Shown here: in pieces, positions 43,548-52,214 of the stretch
Numbering within the stretch: position 1 is the stretch's first letter
Layout of the letters: each line of letters starts with the position of its first letter
NCBI RefSeq assembly: GCF_025979885.1
Contig: NZ_CP110139.1
Coordinates: forward strand, 496,001 to 560,000
Source: Hymenobacter sp. YIM 151500-1
Lineage (GTDB): Bacteria > Bacteroidota > Bacteroidia > Cytophagales > Hymenobacteraceae
Direction: 5' to 3'
Length of the DNA: 64,000 bases
The notes under the pieces: generated by a model
Seen by the model: the letters and a program-made list of their open reading frames with translations, nothing else
Told to the model about the DNA's origin: nothing
The model's database searches: none
Program-made: the position numbers and the translations under genes

Positions 43548-43964
43548 TTAATGGTGCGACTTCGCTTCTTCCAGAGCGGGCAGGCCGTTCTTTACGCGGT
43601 AGTCGTTGATAGCCGACTTAATGGCGTCTTCCGCCAGCACCGAGCAGTGGATTTTCACGGGCGGCAGGGCCAGCTCCTCCACAATCTCCATGTTGTCGAT
43701 GGCCAGCGCCTCATCCACGGTCTTGCCCTTCAGCCATTCCGTAGCCAGCGACGACGAAGCAATGGCCGAGCCGCAGCCAAAGGTCTTGAACTTGGCGTCG
43801 GTGATGGTGTTGGTGGCTTCGTCCACCTCGATTTGCAGGCGCATTACGTCGCCGCACTCCGGGGCACCTACCAGGCCGGTGCCCACGTTCTTTTTGCTTT
43901 TGTCCAGCGTGCCCACGTTGCGGGGGTTGCTGTAATGGTCGATTACTTTATCGGAGTAAGCCAT
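43548..43964 (-). CDS. iscU: IscU Fe-S cluster assembly scaffold
   Basis: 138 residues. It has all ligand residues: Cys37 and Asp39 (APECGDVM), Cys64 (TFGCGSAIAS), and His106-Cys107 (KIHCSVLAED). The LPPVK motif recognised by the HscA chaperone in E. coli is present at about 100-104, although no hscA or hscB is in the window. IscU receives sulfur from IscS and assembles 2Fe-2S clusters. It lies 98 bp after the iscS stop, in the same direction. Confidence 0.96.
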   Translation of the reverse strand: MAYSDKVIDHYSNPRNVGTLDKSKKNVGTGLVGAPECGDVMRLQIEVDEATNTITDAKFKTFGCGSAIASSSLATEWLKGKTVDEALAIDNMEIVEELALPPVKIHCSVLAEDAIKSAINDYRVKNGLPALEEAKSHH

Positions 43965-44062
43965 GATGGTAGAGGTGAGAAGTTAGAAGGGAGAGGTGAG
44001 ACTAAAAACGAATTTGGACAACAAGAGTCTCACTTCTCATGTCTCAGTACTTAGGTCTGAAA

Positions 44063-45277
44063 TCAGTGTTCCGCCCACTCAATGGAGTTGAGGTCGATGC
44101 CTTCTTTGAACATCTCCCATAGCGGCGACATCTCGCGGAGCTTGGTTACAGCTTCTTTTACGTGGTTGATGGCGTAGTCGATCTGCTCATCGGTGGTGAA
44201 GCGGCTCAGGCCGAAGCGCAGGGAGCTGTGGGCGAGGTCGTCGCTCAGGCCCAGGGCCTTCAGCACGTAGGAGGGCTCCAGCGAAGCCGAGGTGCAGGCC
44301 GAACCTGATGATACGGCCAGGTCCTTCACGCCCATCATCAGGCCTTCACCTTCCACGTATTTAAAGGAGATATTGGTAACGTGGGGCAGGCGGTGCTCCC
44401 GGGAGCCGTTCACGTAGCTTTCTTCCAGCGTCAGTAGCTCGCGCTCCAGCCGGTCGCGCATGGCCGAGAGGCGCTGCGTATCGGCTTCCATTTCCTGCTT
44501 GCACAGCTCACAGGCTTTGCCTAGGCCCACAATGCCGGGCACGTTGAGTGTGCCGGAACGCATACCCCGTTCGTGGCCGCCGCCGTCCATCTGGGCCGTC
44601 ACTTTCACGCGCGGGTTTTTGCGGCGTACGTACAGGGCACCTACCCCCTTGGGGCCATACATTTTGTGGGCCGTGAAGGCCATCAGGTCGATGCCATCGG
44701 CTTGCACATCCACCGGAATCTTGCCCACGGCCTGGGTGCCGTCGGTCATGAACAGGGCACCGTGCTGGTGGGCAATTTTGGCGATTTCGCGGATGGGCTG
44801 AATGGTGCCAGTTTCGTTGTTGCCGTACATGATGGTCACCAGAATGGTCTGGGGCGTCATGGCGGCTTCCAGTTCTTCCAGGCTAATCAGGCCTTCGGAG
44901 TCGACGGGCAGGTAGGTTACGCGGCCACCTAGCTTTTCAATGTGCTTGCAGGTGTCAAGCACGGCTTTGTGCTCGGTGGTAGCCGTAATAATGTGGTTGC
45001 CCTTCTGCGAGTACATCTCAAACACGCCCTTGATGCCCAGGTTGTCGGACTCAGTGGCGCCGGAGGTGAAGATAATTTCCTTGGGGTCGCAATTAATCAG
45101 GCTGGCAATCTGCTCCCGGGCGTAGTCTACGGCTTCCTCCGCGGCCCAGCCAAACGGGTGGTTGCGGGAAGCGGCGTTGCCGAATACCTCGGTCAGGTAC
45201 GGCATCATGGCCTCCAGCACGCGCGGGTCCAGCGGAGTAGTGGCGTTGTTGTCGAGGTAAATAGGTAGCTTGAGCAT
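44063..45277 (-). CDS. iscS: IscS cysteine desulfurase
   Basis: 404 residues. ATG at 45277 ([20 protein letters not shown]) gives the standard length and start. The PLP lysine is Lys205 ([12 protein letters not shown]), with His103 in [11 protein letters not shown]. The sulfur-accepting Cys328 lies in [14 protein letters not shown], the group I (IscS/NifS-like) loop. It is a fold-type I aminotransferase-like enzyme that converts cysteine to alanine plus a persulfide for Fe-S clusters and tRNA thiolation. It is the first gene of the isc unit, with a predicted promoter about 80 bp upstream. It diverges from methylmalonyl-CoA epimerase. Confidence 0.96.
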   Translation of the reverse strand: MLKLPIYLDNNATTPLDPRVLEAMMPYLTEVFGNAASRNHPFGWAAEEAVDYAREQIASLINCDPKEIIFTSGATESDNLGIKGVFEMYSQKGNHIITATTEHKAVLDTCKHIEKLGGRVTYLPVDSEGLISLEELEAAMTPQTILVTIMYGNNETGTIQPIREIAKIAHQHGALFMTDGTQAVGKIPVDVQADGIDLMAFTAHKMYGPKGVGALYVRRKNPRVKVTAQMDGGGHERGMRSGTLNVPGIVGLGKACELCKQEMEADTQRLSAMRDRLERELLTLEESYVNGSREHRLPHVTNISFKYVEGEGLMMGVKDLAVSSGSACTSASLEPSYVLKALGLSDDLAHSSLRFGLSRFTTDEQIDYAINHVKEAVTKLREMSPLWEMFKEGIDLNSIEWAEH

Positions 45278-45356
45278 GGCTCGGAGTCTGAGTTTCAGCG
45301 GAGAATTATTCGCAGGTAGAACAGAAAAACCAGCGAACAGGTTTAACATTGCTCCG

Positions 45357-45364
45357 CAAAAGTA
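45357..45364 (-). promoter_or_regulatory. Predicted -7 box for the isc unit
   Basis: On the minus strand TACTTTTG (45364-45357) matches TAnnTTTG and lies 80 bp upstream of the iscS start. No TTG occurs at the ideal -33 spacing, so it is supported only by the -7 box. No IscR gene or obvious IscR site was found nearby. Confidence 0.4.
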
Positions 45365-45417
45365 GAACAAATCCAAAGAAGCCGCGCTATGCGGTAGCCC
45401 CGCTTTTTTCGTCATTT

Positions 45418-45834
45418 ATGCTAACCAACCTCGAACACCTGGGCCTGGCCGTGCGCAACCTGGAAGCCGCCACGGCGCTGTATACTACGCTGCTGGGGCA
45501 GGAGCCGTACAAGCAGGAGCACGTTGCCTCCGAAGCCGTGGATACTGTATTTTTTCGGGTGGGAGGCTCAAAGATTGAGCTGCTGGCCGGCACCTCGCCC
45601 GACAGCGCCATAACCCGCTACCTGGACAAGAAGCCCGAAGGCATTCATCACGTGGCGTTTGAGGTGAATGATATCCGGGCGGAGATGAGCCGGCTGCGGT
45701 CGGCGGGCTTCACCTTGCTCAACGACGAGCCCAAGCGCGGCGCCGACAACAAGCTGGTGTGCTTCGTGCACCCCAAAAGTGCCAATGGCGTGCTGGTGGA
45801 GCTGTGCCAGGATGCCGGCCCTGCGGCCACCTAA
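45418..45834 (+). CDS. mce: Methylmalonyl-CoA epimerase
   Basis: 138 residues from ATG at 45418 (MLTNLEHLGLAVRNLEAATA). It is a VOC-fold protein of standard length for this enzyme. The expected metal ligands are present: His7, His77 or His78 (GIHHVAFEV) and Glu128 (VLVELCQ), with SKIELL for the catalytic region. It interconverts the R and S forms of methylmalonyl-CoA in the propionate and odd-chain pathway. It is transcribed alone, with a terminator before the next gene. No mutase genes are in the window. Confidence 0.9.
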   Translation: MLTNLEHLGLAVRNLEAATALYTTLLGQEPYKQEHVASEAVDTVFFRVGGSKIELLAGTSPDSAITRYLDKKPEGIHHVAFEVNDIRAEMSRLRSAGFTLLNDEPKRGADNKLVCFVHPKSANGVLVELCQDAGPAAT

Positions 45835-45884
45835 TTTGCGGCGGCTCTATTCGTGCCTTAGCATCATTCATGTATAGCATCCTA

Positions 45885-45927
45885 GCCCTGGGCCACCGTG
45901 CGTGGCCCGGCGGCCCAGGGCTTTTTT
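45885..45927 (+). terminator. Terminator of the epimerase gene
   Basis: GCCCTGGGCC (45885-45894) pairs with GGCCCAGGGC (45912-45921), followed by T6. It helps decide the next gene's start: an in-frame GTG at 45898 would lie inside this hairpin, so the ATG at 45937 is preferred. Confidence 0.9.
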
Positions 45928-45936
45928 CAACTACCG

Positions 45937-46515
45937 ATGAGCACCAAGTTTTTCCGGGAAGAAGTGGACGCGGCTGTGGATGCGTTGCTGATGCAGCAGG
46001 TGCTGCTGTACCCCACCGATACGGTGTGGGGCCTGGGCTGCGACGCCGAGCTGCCCAAGGCCGTGGAGCAGGTGTACACGCTCAAAAACCGGCCTGCTGA
46101 GAAAGCGTGCATTGTGCTGGTAGCCGACGAGCAGATGTTTGCCCGCTACGCCGCCGTGGTGCCGCCCAACTTACCCGTGCTGCTGGCCGCCCAGGAGCGC
46201 CCCACCACCTACGTGGTGCCCGGCAGCCGCTGGCTGGCGCCCAACCTGCTGGCCCCCGATGGCACGGTGGGCCTGCGCGTGGTGCAAGATGCCTTCTGCC
46301 ACCAGGTAGTGCGGCGCCTGGGCCATGGACTAGTGTCAACGTCGGCGAACCGCAGCGGGCAGCCCACGCCGGCCCTCTACTCCGAAATAGACCCGGCCAT
46401 CGTGCGCGGGGCCGATTACGTGGTGAGCTGGCGCCAGGACGACACTACTCGCGCCGCACCCTCGCGGGTGGTGCGCGTGCTGCCCGACGGTGGCCTGGAG
46501 GTGCTCCGCGACTAG
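45937..46515 (+). CDS. TsaC/YrdC/Sua5-family threonylcarbamoyl-AMP synthase
   Basis: 192 residues, matching single-domain YrdC. The start is MSTKFFREEVDAAVDALL. Family motifs are VLLYPTDTVWGLGCDA, then VYTLKNRPAEKACIVLV, LAPDGTVGLRVVQDAF and LVSTSANRSGQPT. The enzyme makes threonylcarbamoyl-AMP from Thr, bicarbonate and ATP for t6A37 in tRNAs decoding ANN codons. I leave the symbol empty because tsaC and sua5 types cannot be separated here. It converges with the membrane-protein gene, only 9 bp from its end. Confidence 0.92.
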   Translation: MSTKFFREEVDAAVDALLMQQVLLYPTDTVWGLGCDAELPKAVEQVYTLKNRPAEKACIVLVADEQMFARYAAVVPPNLPVLLAAQERPTTYVVPGSRWLAPNLLAPDGTVGLRVVQDAFCHQVVRRLGHGLVSTSANRSGQPTPALYSEIDPAIVRGADYVVSWRQDDTTRAAPSRVVRVLPDGGLEVLRD

Positions 46516-46524
46516 CGTCGAGGC

Positions 46525-47238
46525 CTAGCTTACGGGCAGCTGGGCCCGCCGCTGCCGCACGGTGCGCGCTATCAGGTAGCTGCCGATGAAAGTGGGCAGC
46601 AACCAGCCCGCCAGCCCCAGCCAGGCGGGAGAATCTGCTGGCAGCCAGCGGCCTAGATTTACAACAATGAAGGCTGTGGTGGCTGAAATATAGGAGCCGC
46701 CGAGCCGGGTAAAGTGCCGAAGCATCCAGGGGTGGGGCGGGGCCGCGAACCGGAAGCTGACTGCCTGCCAGGTATCCAGGCCCGCAAACAGGCACAGTAT
46801 ACCTCCGAAGAAGGCAGACAGGATGGCCGGCAGACGCAGGCCCGCGCTTATCATTACCACCCCCACCACCAGCGCGCCGGCAGCCAGGGCTTTGTCCAGG
46901 GTGGTTGGTGCGGCACTATGGCGCCGGGCCGCCCGCCACCCTGTGAAGCCTAAGTAAAAACTAAGCACGGCCACCCCCGCCAGGAAAAGGCGCCCCTGGG
47001 TAAGTGGCTGCACCGCGCTCAGCGCCACGGCCGTGGCCGCTACCACGCCCATGCACGCCGTGTAGAGGCGGCCCGCTCTCACGTGCCAGCGGCCACCTTT
47101 GCGGCCTAGTATGGGCACTAGCCCCGCCAGCAAGGCAATGCTGCCGGCGGCAATGTGTACTCCCAGCAGCAGGCGCACCAGCAGGGCCGAAGCCGGTAAA
47201 GCAAAAAAGATGGCAGCAAGCCACATGGCGCGACACAT
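46525..47238 (-). CDS. Multi-pass membrane protein, DUF2306-like
   Basis: 237 residues with about 6-7 hydrophobic segments (AAIFFALPASALLVRLLLGV; GSIALLAGLVPIL; ACMGVVAATAVALS; LFLAGVAVLSFYLGF; and more toward the C-terminus). An HVRAGRLYTACMGVVAA segment and the HIAAGSIALLAGLVP opening resemble the DUF2306 family of predicted membrane proteins. No catalytic motif or transport signature is recognised. The ATG at 47238 or one 12 bp downstream could be the start. Confidence 0.65.
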   Translation of the reverse strand: MCRAMWLAAIFFALPASALLVRLLLGVHIAAGSIALLAGLVPILGRKGGRWHVRAGRLYTACMGVVAATAVALSAVQPLTQGRLFLAGVAVLSFYLGFTGWRAARRHSAAPTTLDKALAAGALVVGVVMISAGLRLPAILSAFFGGILCLFAGLDTWQAVSFRFAAPPHPWMLRHFTRLGGSYISATTAFIVVNLGRWLPADSPAWLGLAGWLLPTFIGSYLIARTVRQRRAQLPVS

Positions 47239-47544
47239 AAGAGGAAGAACACGGAAAGGTAAATGTCGAGGTTAACTGCCGTTGCGCCAACACGTAGCCG
47301 CCGAAGACCTGGAAAAAATCGTTGACTTTGGGTAGCCGCTGCTCGAAGCGTAGCCAGTGACACCAGTTGTAGGCGCGGAGCCACGCACACTGGGCATTGA
47401 TCTGGCCAGGCGTTGCCGGTTACGTTGCTGATGCCAGCGTAGGAAGCGTAGGAAGCGGAAGCGTAGGAAGCAGTTTGAGGGGAGCAAGCATGGGCTGCCG
47501 CTCGTGGCTACCTTTGCGCGCGTTACTTGCTTGTTCCGCTACTC
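47239..47544. other. Intergenic region upstream of the nucleotidyltransferase gene
   Basis: It holds a short tandem repeat of GCGTAGGAA units (about 47437-47471), and TACCTTTG at 47509-47516, which fits a -7 box 29 bp before the ATG at 47545. No gene was seen. Confidence 0.5.
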
Positions 47545-48969
47545 ATGAAAGTGCCTCAACTGCCCGACTTGCCCTTATTCCACACCATTGCCGAAGCCGC
47601 TGGCGAGCTTGGCTACCCTGCCTACGTCATTGGGGGCTATGTGCGCGACCTGGCCCTGAACCGGCCCAGCAAGGACGTGGACGTAGTGTGCGTGGGCGAC
47701 GGTATCCGGTTGGCGCAGGAGGTGGGCCGCCGCCTGCCCGGCCGGCCCCGCGTCACGGTGTTCAAGAACTTCGGCACGGCCATGCTGCCCACGCCCGACA
47801 TCGAGCTGGAATTTGTGGGGGCGCGCAAGGAAAGCTACCGGGCCGAAAGCCGCAAGCCCGAGGTGGAAGCCGGCACCCTGGAAGAAGACCTGGCCCGTCG
47901 CGACTTTACCATTAACGCCCTGGGCCTGAGCCTGAACCCTGAGAACTTCGGCGCCCTGGTGGACCGCTACGACGGCCTGGGCGACTTGCAGCGCCGCACC
48001 ATCCGCACCCCGCTGGACCCCGACGTTACGTTTTCCGACGACCCGCTGCGCATGATGCGGGCTATCCGCTTTGCCGCCCAGCTAGACTTCGACATCGAGC
48101 CCGACACCTTCGACGCCATCGGCCGCAACAAGGAGCGGATCAAGATTGTGTCGCAGGAGCGGATTACCGTTGAGCTGAACAAGATTATTATGGCGCCCCA
48201 GCCCAGCTATGGATTCAAACTGCTGTTTCATAGCGGGCTGCTGCACCTCATCTTTCCCAAGATGGCCCAGCTGCAAGGCGTGGAAAAAGTGGGCCAGCAC
48301 GCGCACAAAGACAATTTCTACCACACCCTGCAAGTGCTCGACAACGTGGTGGCGGCCGGCGGCGACCTGTGGCTGCGCTGGGCCGCCATTCTGCACGACA
48401 TCGCCAAGCCCGCCACCAAGCGCTACGACAAGCGCGTGGGCTGGACCTTCCACGGCCACGAGGACAAGGGCGCGCGCTGGGTGCCGGGCATTTTTCAGGA
48501 GCTGAAGCTGCCGCTGGGCGAGGAAATGCGCCAAGTACAGAAGCTGGTGCGCCTGCACCTGCGACCCATTGCCCTGGTCAAGGAAATTGTAACCGACTCG
48601 GCCGTGCGGCGCCTGCTGTTCGAGGCCGGCGACGACATCGACCGGCTCATGCTGCTCTGCCGGGCCGACATCACCAGCAAGGACCACGACCGGAAAGCCC
48701 GCTACCTGCGCAACTTCGAGCGGGTAGAGGAGAAGCTGCGCGAAGTAGAAGAGAAAGACCACCTGCGCAACTTCAAGCCCGTCATCACCGGCGAGGTCAT
48801 CATGCAGACCTTCGGCCTGAAACCTTCGCGGGAAGTGGGCCAACTCAAAGACGCCGTGCTCGAAGCCATCCTCGACGGCAAGGTCCGCAACGAGTACGAA
48901 GACGCCTTCCCGCTGCTGCTGGAGCTAGGCAAGCAAAAAGGCCTGGCGCCGGTGGAAATGAGCGAGTGA
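47545..48969 (+). CDS. CCA-adding-type tRNA nucleotidyltransferase with HD domain
   Basis: 474 residues from ATG at 47545 (MKVPQLPDLPLFHTIAEAAG). A TTG 18 bases upstream is possible but less likely. The class II nucleotidyltransferase head has GGYVRDLALN, then SKDVDVV (Asp44 and Asp46, metal ligands), ARRDFTINALGLSLN, and SDDPLRMMRAIRFAAQLDF. The C-terminal part has an HD-type phosphohydrolase region (HKDNFYHTLQVLDNV; RWAAILHDIAKPATK). It should add or repair the 3'-CCA of tRNAs, and the HD domain may have phosphatase activity. The stop lies at the edge of a GAGTGA-rich repeat element. Confidence 0.9.
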   Translation: MKVPQLPDLPLFHTIAEAAGELGYPAYVIGGYVRDLALNRPSKDVDVVCVGDGIRLAQEVGRRLPGRPRVTVFKNFGTAMLPTPDIELEFVGARKESYRAESRKPEVEAGTLEEDLARRDFTINALGLSLNPENFGALVDRYDGLGDLQRRTIRTPLDPDVTFSDDPLRMMRAIRFAAQLDFDIEPDTFDAIGRNKERIKIVSQERITVELNKIIMAPQPSYGFKLLFHSGLLHLIFPKMAQLQGVEKVGQHAHKDNFYHTLQVLDNVVAAGGDLWLRWAAILHDIAKPATKRYDKRVGWTFHGHEDKGARWVPGIFQELKLPLGEEMRQVQKLVRLHLRPIALVKEIVTDSAVRRLLFEAGDDIDRLMLLCRADITSKDHDRKARYLRNFERVEEKLREVEEKDHLRNFKPVITGEVIMQTFGLKPSREVGQLKDAVLEAILDGKVRNEYEDAFPLLLELGKQKGLAPVEMSE

Positions 48970-49219
48970 GTGAATGAGTGAATGAGTAGATGCGTGAATG
49001 AGCAAGTGAGTAGATGAGTGAATGGGCAGCCCCAGCGGGGCGGCATATCGGTAGATATCAGCAGGTACTATATGGTCAAAGCCCCAGTGGGGCGACACCT
49101 GACGTCATCAGACGGTTGTGTCACCCCGCTGGGGCTTGCTTGTTCTCACTCGGCTTTACTACCAACATGCCGCCCCGCTGGGGTTGCCCATTCGCTCATC
49201 TACTCACTTGCTCATTCAC
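48970..49219. repeat. Nested inverted-repeat element with GAGTGA-type flanking tracts
   Basis: Outer arms 48994-49046 and 49167-49219 are 53 bp each with 2 mismatches. An inner pair (about 49079-49098 and 49118-49137; GCCCCAGTGGGGCGACAC and its near complement) forms a second stem. The outer arms carry GAGTGA/GAGTAGA heptad-like repeats and a GCCCCAGCGGGGCGGC core. A tandem GAGTGAATGAGTGAATGAG tract joins the upstream gene end to the element. The element is about 226 bp with no coding content. Confidence 0.85.
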
Positions 49220-49228
49220 TCATTCACA

Positions 49229-49289
49229 AAAAAAGAAGGAAGCTCCGGCCTTCCTGTTGCAGCAGGGGGGTAGGCCGGTAGCTTCCTTC
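49229..49289 (-). terminator. Terminator of the PspC/DUF2807 gene
   Basis: GAAGGAAGC plus CCGGCC (49236-49250) pairs with GGCCGG plus GCTTCCTTC (49273-49289), with a small bulge. Read on the minus strand it ends in seven T. It lies about 260 bp after the stop, so the message has a long 3' end. Confidence 0.7.
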
Positions 49290-49547
49290 GGGTCTCACCT
49301 TTTCACTCACTAGTTAGACCCATATTGGTATCAGGTGCCGAAGCCTCTGATGCGAAACAAGCAGTAAGGGTTGCCTGCTAACAGAACACTTGTCTATATA
49401 TTGCTTTGTGCATGCTAAAAACCCAGGCCAACTCAAATGGTTGCAGCTGAACGGTAGAGGGGCCGGAGCACAACCGGGTTGTCGCACAGCAATCAGCGTA
49501 CCACTATGCTGCTATGTTGCCATAAGTTGGTAGCAGCGCCGTGGCGG
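49290..49547. other. Gene-free 3' region of the PspC/DUF2807 gene
   Basis: These 258 bases lie between the gene stop and its likely terminator. Nothing recognisable was seen. Confidence 0.5.
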
Positions 49548-52166
49548 CTACTCAACGGATCGGACGGCAGCAGCTCCCACGGCCTCGCGGCGGACGGTAC
49601 GGGGGCGGCCACTGTACTCCACCACGCTTGCGCCTACGGCATCAGCTTCCAGCTCCTCGGTCACGTGCACGCGCACTTTGCTGGCTCCCACCACGTCCAC
49701 GTCGGCGCGGCGGGCGGTGAAGTCGGCACCGGCAACGGCGCAGCCCCCGGCACCCTCGATGCGCAGGTTGTCGGCGCGGCCTTGCAGGGCGGCCCGGCAG
49801 CCCCCGGCCAGCTCCAGGCGCAACTCACTCAGCTCGCCCTGAAGCCGAAGCTGGCTGCCGCCGGCCTGTTGAACGCGCAGGTCGCCGGAGTTGAAGCCGC
49901 TCACCTGGGCGCGGGACCCGCCAATCAGCTCCAGGTCGTTGAGCTCGGGTGTTTCGATGGTGACGAGCACTGGCTCATCGGAGTCCCGCCGCGAATCGAA
50001 CAGGTCCCGGTTGCGGGGCCGGATGGTCAGCTCCCGGCCGTCGCGCTCTACCCGAAGGTCGCGCAGGGCCCGGCCGCGGCCGGCGGCCTTCACGCTGTAG
50101 CTGCTGCCTTGGCGCACCACCACCCGGTACGGACCCACGACGCTAACCTGGTCGAAATCCGTCTCGTCGAAGCGCTGGCGCTCGGAGCCGTAGGTGCTTT
50201 CGTCGGTGCTGAAGGACTCCATGTCGCCGAAGTTCAGGCTAACGTCTGAGTCAGCGCGCCCCTCGTCGTAGTCGTCACGGTCCTCGTTGCTTGCATCATC
50301 AGGGCCGCCGCGCAGGTCGGCTTCGGTGCAGTTTACGCATTCTACCTTGTTGCCCTTCATCCGGAACAGTTGGTTTTCGGGGTGGTAGGGGCCCCGACCG
50401 TTCACGTAGTCTTCGCCGTTGAGCCAATCGGCAAACTGTTCGGTCATGCGGAAGGTCCGGTCGCGGGGCATGAGCAGGCGCAGCTGCATTTCCTGGTCGC
50501 GGAACCGGGCGCTGGGCTGGTAAGTAAAGTGGTCGTCCACGCTCAGGGTAGAGTCGTTGAGCACGCGCAGCGTGTGCAGGGTAGAAGTAGCGGCCGTGCG
50601 CCGGGCCAGCGAATCGGTAGAGCCTTTGGCCGAGATGGTGCGCTCCAGCCGCGGCGCCTGGGCACTGTCAATGCCCACAATGTCCAGGTCAACCCACCTG
50701 TCATTATCGAGCTGGCGGCGTTCCAGAATAAGCGTGGGCCGGGTGAGGCCACCGAGGGTAGTGGTTTGGGTTACTTCGGCCTCGCGCTGAAACTCGCGAC
50801 CAATGCGGGTGCCCGCCACCGAGGAACCTACTACACCCAGCAGCCAGAGGCCCAGCAGCGTCAGCGAGGCCGTCCGGTTCAGAATGGTGCGGCGCAGTAG
50901 CAGCCCCAGGCCAGAGAGCAACAGGGCCAGGGCCGGAATGGCCGTGAGCAAATAAAAGCTCAGCACTGCCCAGGGCGAAATGTCATTGAAGAGAATAAAG
51001 GGTTGCAGCGGACCAAAGTCGAGGTTATCGGAGGCGGAAATCATGCCCACGCCCACGCCCAGCATAATGGTAATGGCTAGCAGCAGCGAAAAACCCGTTA
51101 GCACCAGCACGCCCCCGGCTACGACCCGGATGGCCGAGCCCAGAAAGTTGATAAGCGGCCGGATGTTGGTGAAGAAATTCTCCAGAAACGTGCCCACGGG
51201 CCGGTTGTTCACCGCCCCATCCTCGGGGCCGCCAGCACTGTTGCGCAGGTTGGAGTCCAGGGCCGACAGCGTAACGGCGTCGCCGCGCATGCGGAGCCGG
51301 TCGGAGGCCGTTTTGGCCTCCGGCACCACTATCCACAGCAAGATGTAGAGCAGAAACGCGAAGCCGCCCACAAACAGACCCACCACAAACAGAATCCGGA
51401 TGAGCACCACGTCCACGTTGAAGTAGGCCGCCAGCCCCGCCGATACCCCGCCCACCTTGCCGCTGTCGGTGTCGCGGTAGAGCTTTTTATAGGACGGGTC
51501 ATCGTCGGCCGGGGGCGTGTCATAGCGCTTGGGCAGGGCTATCCAGAGGATGATGTAGGTGAGTACGGCCAGGCCGCCCAGGTCTATCCCCTCAAACCGC
51601 ACCACGTTGTCGTCGAAGTCGATGATGCTGCGCACCAGGGGCTTGATGAACAGCAGCGCCAGAAACCCCAGCCGAATCCAGAGCGGATTGACGGCAAAGT
51701 AGCGGGCAATACCGGCAGCCACCCCGGCAATTTTGCGGTTGGTCATGTCGCGGAAGAGGCGCTTGGGCTCCTCGGCGGCACCCGTGGCCGTGGTGGTGGC
51801 GCTGGCGGCGAAGCCCGCGGCACCGGCCCCCGTGTAAGTGCCCTGGGCCGAGCCAGTGGCTACGGCGGCGGCCAGGGTTTCTTCGTCGTCCTCGGCTTCG
51901 TCGGCGGTCTGGAAGTCGCTCACGCGACCCATTTTGGCGGTCATAGCCTCCACGTCTTCCAGGGTAATCACCTGCTTGACGCTGGACAGGCGGGCGGCGA
52001 ACAGCTCGGCAATGCGGCTTTCGATGTCGGCCACAATTTCCTCGTGGCCGCGGTAGCCGCTGAAGTGGGCCTTTACTTCCGCCAGGTAGCGGCTGAGCAC
52101 GTCGTAGCCATCTTCCTCAATGTGAAAGATGATGCCCTGAAGGTTGATGCTGATGTTCTTTTTCAT
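49548..52166 (-). CDS. PspC-domain membrane protein with C-terminal DUF2807 (head GIN) domain
   Basis: 872 residues from ATG at 52166 (MKKNISINLQGIIFHIEEDG). An N-terminal cytoplasmic domain (about 1-95) precedes a linker and two PspC domains: KRLFRDMTNRKIAGVAAGIA (near 118) and KKLYRDTDSGKVGGVSAGLA (near 210), each with a following membrane segment. Further membrane segments cover about 325-450. The C-terminal 180 residues are DUF2807, a right-handed beta-solenoid seen in Bacteroidota (DQVSVVGPYRVVVRQGSSYS; ELNDLELIGGSRAQVSGFN; LRLQGELSELRLELAGGC). PspC is a membrane partner in envelope stress systems of proteobacteria; here the role is unknown. It is 48 bp after the PadR gene, probably one unit. 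Confidence 0.88.
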   Translation of the reverse strand: MKKNISINLQGIIFHIEEDGYDVLSRYLAEVKAHFSGYRGHEEIVADIESRIAELFAARLSSVKQVITLEDVEAMTAKMGRVSDFQTADEAEDDEETLAAAVATGSAQGTYTGAGAAGFAASATTTATGAAEEPKRLFRDMTNRKIAGVAAGIARYFAVNPLWIRLGFLALLFIKPLVRSIIDFDDNVVRFEGIDLGGLAVLTYIILWIALPKRYDTPPADDDPSYKKLYRDTDSGKVGGVSAGLAAYFNVDVVLIRILFVVGLFVGGFAFLLYILLWIVVPEAKTASDRLRMRGDAVTLSALDSNLRNSAGGPEDGAVNNRPVGTFLENFFTNIRPLINFLGSAIRVVAGGVLVLTGFSLLLAITIMLGVGVGMISASDNLDFGPLQPFILFNDISPWAVLSFYLLTAIPALALLLSGLGLLLRRTILNRTASLTLLGLWLLGVVGSSVAGTRIGREFQREAEVTQTTTLGGLTRPTLILERRQLDNDRWVDLDIVGIDSAQAPRLERTISAKGSTDSLARRTAATSTLHTLRVLNDSTLSVDDHFTYQPSARFRDQEMQLRLLMPRDRTFRMTEQFADWLNGEDYVNGRGPYHPENQLFRMKGNKVECVNCTEADLRGGPDDASNEDRDDYDEGRADSDVSLNFGDMESFSTDESTYGSERQRFDETDFDQVSVVGPYRVVVRQGSSYSVKAAGRGRALRDLRVERDGRELTIRPRNRDLFDSRRDSDEPVLVTIETPELNDLELIGGSRAQVSGFNSGDLRVQQAGGSQLRLQGELSELRLELAGGCRAALQGRADNLRIEGAGGCAVAGADFTARRADVDVVGASKVRVHVTEELEADAVGASVVEYSGRPRTVRREAVGAAAVRSVE

Positions 52167-52214
52167 CTCGGTGCTGCAACAATTCGGGAAAAACAAGAGG
52201 GAAGCGGCAGCAGG

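Noticed and set aside
45898-45936. GTG start for the TsaC/Sua5-family gene
   Set aside because: It lies inside the terminator hairpin of the previous gene and adds 13 residues absent from the family pattern.
48970-49219. CRISPR-like reading of the GAGTGA tracts
   Set aside because: Units are short and directly adjacent without spacers, and the arrangement is an inverted repeat.
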